Shown here: piece by piece, positions 17,101 to 23,600 of the stretch
Layout of the letters: each line of letters starts with the position of its first letter
How positions within the stretch are numbered: position 1 is the first letter of the stretch
Assembly: GCF_003259745.1 (NCBI RefSeq)
Contig: NZ_QLMC01000001.1
Coordinates: 186,001-250,000 of the forward strand
From: Larkinella arboricola
GTDB lineage: Bacteria > Bacteroidota > Bacteroidia > Cytophagales > Spirosomataceae
Length of the DNA stretch: 64,000 bases
Reading direction: 5' to 3'
Notes under the pieces: model-generated
Seen by the model: the letters and a program-made list of their open reading frames with translations, nothing else
What the model was told of the DNA's origin: nothing
The model's database searches: none
Translations under genes and position numbers: made by a program

Positions 17101-19452
17101 CCGCATGGAGTTCTGGGTGACGTTGGAAATGGCCAGATTGGCTGGCAACGTAGGCGGTTGCTGATCCGAAGCGTTGGAAACTACGTTGAATGACCGTTCG
17201 ACCGGGCGAGCGGGCTGAAAACCATCACCACCGTGTTGAGCCGCCCGAACAGTTACTTTTCCCAGCCGTCCGGTCAGGAATACTTTGCCCTCGGCAATCA
17301 CGGCCGGTCCTTCAATGACATAGAAAACAACGGGTTTGCCGGACGAGGCCGTGGCCTGGGGCGTAAAGGCGGCTGAATTAGGAGCCCGGTCGGCAATGGC
17401 GTTGAACGCGATGGTCTGGGTATTACCGGCGCAGTTGGGGTAAATGTAGCGCATGGCTTCCGTTTTCAGGCCGCCCGCATCGGTTACTTCCAGCTTAACC
17501 CCGTACCAGAACGTCAGCGTGCCGTCGCAGCCAATGGGCGGGAGGGAGGCTGTGGCCGTTTGGGCGGTGGTGATAAAATCATCGTGCTGGTGGTCGTTGT
17601 GAAAAAGCGAAACCGTCCATTTGTAGCTCAGCTGGTTGGCGGGCGTCTCATCATTGATAACCGCCGAGAGGTTGATGTTCCGGATTTCACTCAGGTCCAT
17701 CTGCTCTTTATCGTCGATGCTGGTGCTGACAATCACCGGCGCGGCATTGGAGGCACTGCTGACGGTGATCGCTTTCTCGGCCTGGCTGGTTTTCCCTTCC
17801 GGATCGGTTACCGTCAACTTCACGGTATAGGTCTTCGAAGTGGATGTGGTGGAAAAGGTATGTTCCGGATTGGCGGCTGTGCTGCTCGTATTGTCACCAA
17901 AATCCCAGGCATATGTCAAGGTTTTTCCGTCCGGATCGTACGACGTGTTGCCGGTAAATTTAACGGTTAACGGACTCGGGCCGTTGGTTTTATCCGACAG
18001 AATAATGGCAACCGGCGGGGTCCCTTCCGCACCTCCGCTGTACGTTACCCGCCGAACGCGCTCCCCGCCGTTTTCGGGGTAGCGCAGGTAGTACAGGTTT
18101 TTGTCAATTGGGTTAAACGCGATGCACGTGATGTACTGATAGGAAGAGCCCCCATCCAGAAGTTTGGTAAGGGTTGCGGGCTGCGGCTGGTTATCACTAT
18201 CGAACAACATTTTGGAAATCCAGCCCCCGTTGAAGTCCGCAAAATAATAAGTATTCTGGTATTCCGCCGGGTAATTGCCTCCGCCCGGATGCCAGGCTCC
18301 GCCCACGACACAGTAGCCGGGAAGCGTTTGGGCGGGCGTGTTTTTAATCTCGGTGATGGTTCCGTTGCGGTTGATCTGCCCCGGTCCCGACCGCCAGGAA
18401 ATAACCGGTTTTGTAAACGGAATGGATGGCTTATACTGCGTTTTGTTGAAAGGACGGGTTGATGTAAACTGCCCCTCTTCAAAAGGCCAGCCGTAGTTAG
18501 CGCCTTTTTTGACGACGTTGATTTCTTCCCAGTCCGTTAGACCTACTTCCCCTACGTACAAGGTGCCCGGGTCTCCCGCATTCATGTCGGCGCTACCCGT
18601 GTTGGGACGCAGGGACGTGCGGAAAGGCTGCCGGAAGCCCGACGCAAAAATCCGGCTTTTCGGGGAGCGGGGGTTGCCGGGGTCATAGCCGGGGTTGCCG
18701 GGCAAACCGTTTCCGTTGTCGGGGTTAATCCGAAGAACCTTGCCGGAGAGCGAAAAGTCCACCTGCGAACGGTAGCTGCCGATGTTCTCCGCAGCCGTCA
18801 TAAAACCGTTCTGAATGGATTGACTGTGATACGTTTCGGAGTAGTTGCCCTCGTCGAAGGCCGGAGCCGCGCCGTCGCCGGTCGGAACCAGCAGTGACCC
18901 GTCGGCCCCCATCGCAATACCGCCCCCGGCGTGGGAGCTGGAAGTTAGTACAATGCAGTCGCCCGGTACGCCTTTGCTGGGGTTGTTGGGGTCGGGAGCA
19001 CCAATCAGAATCTGGCGGCTGTTGGGCTTGATGGATCGAAAACCGTCGTCTTTGTTAGCTTCATACCGCGTCACCCGGGCATAGGTGCCCTGGTATTTTA
19101 CCGGGGCATACTTGATGACGTAGTACAGATAAAACCGACCATTGTTGAGAAAGTTGTTATCCAGGGCCATACCCAGCAAACCGAAATCGTCATACCGGCC
19201 CACTTCCCCGGATATATCCAATAAAGTAGTTTTTTTCTTCGTCTGCGGATCGACCTGAACAACCCGGCCATCAATCGTCCAGATGTACATGACGCCGTTT
19301 TTGTCGAACGTAAATCCAACGGCACCGGCTTCGTCGATAAACACTTCTTCCGAGAAACCGGGCTTAAACTGGCTGTGGGCATCCGGTACATACCATGCGA
19401 ATAAGACGAAAAGAAGGGCTAGAAACTTAAGTTTAGTACAAAGATTTACCAT
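14134..19452 (-). CDS. Giant secreted PQQ-type sugar dehydrogenase with Ig-like repeats and T9SS type A tail
   Basis: A 1772-aa exported protein. After the signal peptide, residues about 30-475 form a glucose/sorbosone-dehydrogenase six-bladed propeller. Residues matching the soluble PQQ glucose dehydrogenase active site are present: His174 (SSHAGGG), Asp193 (PTGDG) and Arg274 (SGFRQPFR), with the same 19-residue His-Asp spacing as in the Acinetobacter enzyme. Then come a PKD domain (about 480-567), a further beta region to about 760, an Fn3 domain (about 764-850), five putative-Ig (He_PIG-type) repeats interleaved with three GYLD/GKGNG modules, and a T9SS type A sorting domain (about 1690-1772, ISPNPSTGRFVISY ... 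RRLLINR). It should be exported through the outer membrane by the T9SS and act on sugars outside the cell; the substrate is unknown. A paralogue is encoded at 20640-26402. Confidence 0.88.
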   Translation of the reverse strand: MVNLCTKLKFLALLFVLFAWYVPDAHSQFKPGFSEEVFIDEAGAVGFTFDKNGVMYIWTIDGRVVQVDPQTKKKTTLLDISGEVGRYDDFGLLGMALDNNFLNNGRFYLYYVIKYAPVKYQGTYARVTRYEANKDDGFRSIKPNSRQILIGAPDPNNPSKGVPGDCIVLTSSSHAGGGIAMGADGSLLVPTGDGAAPAFDEGNYSETYHSQSIQNGFMTAAENIGSYRSQVDFSLSGKVLRINPDNGNGLPGNPGYDPGNPRSPKSRIFASGFRQPFRTSLRPNTGSADMNAGDPGTLYVGEVGLTDWEEINVVKKGANYGWPFEEGQFTSTRPFNKTQYKPSIPFTKPVISWRSGPGQINRNGTITEIKNTPAQTLPGYCVVGGAWHPGGGNYPAEYQNTYYFADFNGGWISKMLFDSDNQPQPATLTKLLDGGSSYQYITCIAFNPIDKNLYYLRYPENGGERVRRVTYSGGAEGTPPVAIILSDKTNGPSPLTVKFTGNTSYDPDGKTLTYAWDFGDNTSSTAANPEHTFSTTSTSKTYTVKLTVTDPEGKTSQAEKAITVSSASNAAPVIVSTSIDDKEQMDLSEIRNINLSAVINDETPANQLSYKWTVSLFHNDHQHDDFITTAQTATASLPPIGCDGTLTFWYGVKLEVTDAGGLKTEAMRYIYPNCAGNTQTIAFNAIADRAPNSAAFTPQATASSGKPVVFYVIEGPAVIAEGKVFLTGRLGKVTVRAAQHGGDGFQPARPVERSFNVVSNASDQQPPTLPANLAISNVTQNSMRLTWNASTDNVSVAGYEVYQNNVKIADVTSGTTYTATGLAAGTEYYFFVRAVDPTGNVSGNSNTATETTTAPPANQPPVAPTVSNLTATVNVAYTSAALPAFTDANNDPLTYTLTGLPAGLSFNASTRVISGTPTTKGTSTLTYSATDGKSNPVSRTFTLTINDTDTPPTNRPPVAPTVAPLSATVNVAYTAAPLPVFTDADNDALTYTLTGLPTGLSFNASTRVISGTPTAKGTFSLVYSANDGKAKTDLTITLNVATAGTVLVGNFEGYLDQVNCNTISGWAFNNDNPNATYTVEFLAATGPNPTVESATVIGTTVANIFRADLQNAGKGNGVHGYSFTVPESIKTNQQQTIWGRVEGSTYVLMWSPKTLTCQGTGTPANQPPVAPTVSNLTATVNVAYTSAALPAFTDANNDPLTYTLTGLPAGLSFNASTRIISGTPTTKGTSTLTYSATDGKSNPVSTSFTLTVTEADTPPTNRPPVAPTVSALSATVNVAYTAAALPVFTDPDNDALTYSLTGLPTGLSFNASSRVISGTPTASGTFSLVYSANDGKTKTNVTVTLNVATGGLAPAANFDGYLTQEPNCNTLSGWAFDRTDVNRVVIIEFFDGPSIAAGTPIGTIAADVFKQHLLDAGKGNGVHWYDFPIPESLKDGQNHTIWARVQGSEFVLKWAPKVINCAGTGTPPTNQPPVAPTVSALSATVNVAYTSAALPAFTDANNDALTYSLTGLPSGLSFNASTRVISGTPTTQGTSTLTYSATDGKSNPVSTSFTLTVSGSGGPVDPFPTTGVTGPGNYEGYLDVVNCDAIQGWIWDRDKPNSVITVEFLDGTTVIGKTDAGNYRQDLKDAGKGNGAHGYSFTVPASLKDGQPHVISGRVPNSGYVLMWSPKTLTCPNGGREAAPNAELTTNLTISPNPSTGRFVISYRLANQQKAQLQVVDVLGRTLWQQGVIGSGQPQQQTVELTGGGVGIHFVQMKTDGQQVIRRLLINR
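14426..16890 (-). repeat. Ig-like / GYLD-GKGNG repeat array in the 1772-aa protein
   Basis: In protein order the array is PIG1 (about 16605-16890), PIG2 (16320-16600), GYLD module 1 (15980-16311), PIG3 (15695-15970), PIG4 (15405-15690), module 2 (15068-15390), PIG5 (14780-15050) and module 3 (14426-14738). PIG repeats share LTYTLTGLPAGLSFNASTR and VISGTP. The modules of about 105 residues share GYLD.V.C, GW..D, VEF.DG, R.DL..AGKGNG.HGY and WSPK.LTC. PIG1 and PIG3 are nearly identical in protein and very close in DNA, about 920 nt apart, so the PIG-PIG-module block has been duplicated as a unit. Confidence 0.85.
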
Positions 19453-19760
19453 AAGATTTACTTTAAGTTACCACTCGCAGAACCACACGTCACAGAACAG
19501 ATGGGATAAAGAACAGAAAAGAAATAGGCTTCAGGTGAAAAACCAGCCGAAAAAAACATAACGGCTGTATCTTTATTCGCCAGTCTGATTATTAATAGAG
19601 ATTTTGAGGGGAAAATAAAAAAAATACAAATGTCCACAATTTTAGTGAAAATATGACTCCATGAAGTGGCTGGGTTAATAGATTGATTATTAATAACTTG
19701 AATGGCAAAATAAACCATCATTTGTTCAAATTTTTTATTTAAAGGTTACATTAACGATCA
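19453..19760. other. AT-rich divergent intergenic region
   Basis: This 308-bp stretch separates the 1772-aa gene (-) from ispE (+) and must hold both promoters. It is much richer in A and T than its surroundings. No full TAnnTTTG with a proper -33 box, no RNA gene and no credible small reading frame was seen. Confidence 0.5.
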
Positions 19761-20567
19761 ATGGTTTTTTTTCCTAACGCCAAAATTAATATTGGTTTAC
19801 AAATCACCGCGAAGCGCCCGGATGGGTTTCATAACCTTGAATCCTGCTTTTATCCGGTACCCCTAAACGATCTGCTGGAAATTATCCCGGCTTCCTATAC
19901 ATCGTTTACCCTGGGCGGTATGGCTATTCCCGGTGACATCTCCACCAATTTGTGTGTGCGGGCTTACGAACGGTTAAAACAGGATTTTGGCCTGCCGCCC
20001 GTCCGGATTCATCTGCATAAATTAATCCCGATCGGTGCGGGTTTAGGCGGAGGGTCGGCCGACGCTGCCTTTACGCTTCGGCTTTTAAATGAGCAGTTTA
20101 TGCTGGGCCTATCCGTAGAGCAACTGGAAAACTATGCCCGGGAGTTGGGGAGCGATTGTGCTTTTTTCATCCAGAACCGTCCGATGTACTGCTTTGAAAA
20201 AGGTGACCAGTTTGCGGAGATTGAGGTGTCGTTGAACGGCTATACCCTTGTGCTGATTTACCCGAATCTGGCCATTTCAACGGCGGAAGCATACGCGGGT
20301 GTCCGGCCCCATCAACCTGCTGCCTCCCTCCGTGCGTTGTTGCAGGCACCCCTCGAAACCTGGAAAGGCACCATTCTGAATGATTTTGAGAAAAGTCTTT
20401 TCAGCAAGTACCCAATTTTGGGTTCTCTTAAACAGGAGTTATACGATCTGGGCGCTTTGTATGCGAGTATGAGCGGTTCGGGTTCTACCATCTACGGCAT
20501 CTTTGCTCAACCCGTAGAATTACCGGCTCATTTTGACACGTATCAGGTCTGGCAGAAAACACTTTAA
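19761..20567 (+). CDS. ispE: 4-diphosphocytidyl-2-C-methyl-D-erythritol kinase
   Basis: A 268-aa GHMP kinase of the non-mevalonate (MEP) isoprenoid pathway; it phosphorylates CDP-methylerythritol at the 2-hydroxyl using ATP. The N-terminal NAKINIGLQITAKRPDGFHN carries the conserved Lys, and the GHMP phosphate-binding motif PIGAGLGGGSADAA lies at about residues 93-106. SMSGSGSTIYGIF near the C-terminus is the third GHMP motif. The length is usual. It is a single gene inserted between the two giant paralogous dehydrogenase genes, which raises the question of whether these arose by a duplication that now flanks it. Confidence 0.95.
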   Translation: MVFFPNAKINIGLQITAKRPDGFHNLESCFYPVPLNDLLEIIPASYTSFTLGGMAIPGDISTNLCVRAYERLKQDFGLPPVRIHLHKLIPIGAGLGGGSADAAFTLRLLNEQFMLGLSVEQLENYARELGSDCAFFIQNRPMYCFEKGDQFAEIEVSLNGYTLVLIYPNLAISTAEAYAGVRPHQPAASLRALLQAPLETWKGTILNDFEKSLFSKYPILGSLKQELYDLGALYASMSGSGSTIYGIFAQPVELPAHFDTYQVWQKTL

Positions 20568-20579
20568 GTGGTGATCGCT

Positions 20580-20620
20580 GAGAGAAAAACCGCAGGTGAT
20601 TGGCCTGCGGTTTTTCTCTC
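20580..20620. terminator. Perfect 17-bp bidirectional terminator
   Basis: Arms 20580-20596 and 20604-20620 pair without mismatch around a 7-nt loop, with A5 on one side and T5 on the other. It serves ispE and the convergent 1920-aa gene. Confidence 0.9.
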
Positions 20621-20639
20621 TACAACCGTTTTGCCCAGA

Positions 20640-23600
20640 TCAGCGGTTCAGCAGTAGGCGTCTGGTGACGATCTGCTGAGCGGTCTGCAATTGAATCACG
20701 TATACCGTAGAACCGGCTCCGCTTAAATCTACGCTCTCGCGTTCCACCTGGCCCGTACCGGTCGTGGCTTTCTGCCAGATGGAACGGCCGGTCATATCGA
20801 TTACCTGCAAATCGGCCCGCTGCCCGGCTCTGGCCCGGTATTTAATTTCGACCTGGCCCCGGCTTGGGTTCGGACTAACGCTCAGTTCCAGGCTGACCTC
20901 GGCACGTTCGCCCGTGCCCTGCCGACTGCCGCTGGGGCAGGTCAGGGTTTTAGGCGACCATTTTAAGGTGTACGTACTACCCGGCACGCGGCCACTGATT
21001 GAGTGGGGCCGACCGTCTTTCAACGAAGCAGGTACCTCGAAGGCATAGCCGTGTACACCGTTTCCTTTCCCCGCATTTTGCAGATCCTGCCGGAAAATAG
21101 TGGCATCAATGCGGCCAATTACCGTAGTGCCATCGACAAATTCGACGGTAATCGGCGTATTGGGCCGGTCACGATCCCAGATCCAGCCCTGAATGCTGCC
21201 GCAGTCGACCACATCAAGGTAACCTTCATAATTGCCCGGACCGCTACCACCGCTGGTGGGAGGTGGCGTGGTTGTGCCGTTGCTGACCGTCAGGGTCAGG
21301 GTCGTATGGACGGGAGCGTGGCTGGCATCCTTGGCCGCGTAGGTCAGCGTAAAGATACCCGAAGTAGCTGGCGTGCCCGAAATCACGCGGGTGCTGGCGT
21401 TAAACGATAAACCGGCGGGCAAACCCGTCAGCGTGTAGGTCAGGGCGTCGTTCTCGGCATCGGTAAAAGCTGGTAAGGCGCTGGCTGTAAAGCCCACATT
21501 CGCTGTGGCTGATAAGGGCGCAATACTGGCCGGAGCGACCGGGGCCGCATTGCCGGTTGGCGGGGGCGTTCCGGTTCCGGCGCAATTGATGGTTTTGGGG
21601 GCCCATTTCAGAATAAACTCCGATCCCTGAACGCGCGCCCAGATCGTATGATTTTGTCCATTTTTGATGCTTTCGGGAATGGGGAAATCAAACCAGTGTT
21701 CGCCGTTGCCTTTGCCCGCGTCTTTCAGATGTTGCCGGAAGCTATTGGCCAGAACCAAGCCCAGCGGAGTACCTGCGTTGATAGAAGGTCCATCGAAAAA
21801 TTCGATCGTAACGGCCCGGTTTACACTCGTACGATCAAAAGCCCAGCCCGAGAGTGTGCTGCAACTGGCTTCCTGAGTCAGATACCCGTCGAAGTTTCCG
21901 GCGGGGGCCAGACCACCCGTTGCCACGTTGAGTGTAACGTTTACATCGGTTTTGGCCTTCCCGTCATGGGCGGAATACACCAGCAGGAAGATGCCCGAAG
22001 CCGTTGGCGTTCCTGAGATCACCCGCGTATTGGTGTTGAAGGACAGACCGGCGGGCAAACCCGTCAGTGAGTAAGTCAGCGCATCGTTGTCTGGATCGGT
22101 AAAAACCGGCAAAGCCGCTGAGGTGTAAGCCACATTGACGGTGGCCGACAAAGCCGAAATCGTGGGCGCAACGGGTGGCTGATTGACCGGTGGGGTGCCG
22201 GTACCTTCGCACGTCAGCTTTTTGGGCGACCATTTCAACAGATAGGTTGATCCCTGGACGCGCGCCCAGATCGTGTGTTCCTGATTATTCTTGATGCTTT
22301 CGGGCGTGAAATAGCTGTAGCCGTGGGCGCCGTTGCCCTTGCCCGCGTTTTGCAGATCCTGCCGGAAAATATCGGCCACCACGGAACCCATCGGAACGGC
22401 TGTTTCCAGGGTCGCGCCATCCAGAAATTCGATGGTAATGGGCGTATTAGGCTTGTCGCGATCCCATACCCAGCCCGAAAGGGTGTTGCAGTTAACTCCG
22501 TCCAGATAGCCTTCAAAGTTGCCGGTTATGACCGGGTTACCACCGCCCGGGGCTACCACCAGATTGAAGCTGGCATTGACGGGGTTGCTCTTGCCATCGG
22601 TGGCCGCATACGTCAGCGTAAATGTGCCGCTGGCTGTGGGCATACCCGATATGACGCGCGTACTGGCGTTAAACGACAGACCGGTTGGCAAGCCCGTCAG
22701 TGTGTAGGTCAGGGCATCATTCTCGGCATCGGTAAAGACTGGTAAGCTGGCGGTGAAGCCCACATTCACCGTAGCTGATAAGGGCGCAAGTACGGGCGCT
22801 ACCGGCGGCTGGTTGACTGGGGTGTTAACCGGGTTGACAATCAACGGAAAGATCACGGTACTCCTGGCACCCGGTTGATCGGTGGCCGCGTAGGTCAGAC
22901 TAAAGGTACCCGTAACCGTGGGAGTTCCACTGATGACGCGCGTGCTGGGATTAAACGACAAACCCGTTGGCAAACCCGTCAGCGAATACGTTAAGGCGGT
23001 GTTCTCCGGATCGGTAAAGGCCGTCAGGGGAGCGGAGGTAAAACCCGTATTGACCGAAGCCGACAACGAAGAAACCGACGGTGGGACCGGTGGCTGATTG
23101 ACCGGGGGTGTGCCGGTACCTTCGCACGTTAACTTCTTGGGCGACCAGCTTAGAAGGTACGTCGAGCCGACGACGCGCCCCCAGATGGTTTGTTCCTGAC
23201 TGGTTTTGATGCTTTCGGGTACAGGGAGCGTATAGCCATGGGCGCCGTTGCCTTTCCCCGCATTTTGCAGATCCTGCCGGAAAACGTCAGCCGGTAAAGT
23301 TCCGAATACGGTGGCGGATGCGAGTGTGGGATTGGGGCCGGTAGCGGCTAAAAATTCGACGGTAATGGGCGTATTGGGTTTGTCGCGATCCCACACCCAG
23401 CCCGAAATTAAGCCGCAGTTGACCACGTCCAGATAGCCTTCAAAGTTGCCAGTTACGACCGGGCCGCCCCCCGTTGCGATGGTTAGCGTTATCGAGAGGT
23501 CAGTTCTCAGTTGACCATCGAAAGCGGCATACACCAGCGTAAAGGTGCCCTGCTGCGTGGGGGTGCCTGAAATCACGCGGGTGCTGGCGTTGAAGCTCAG

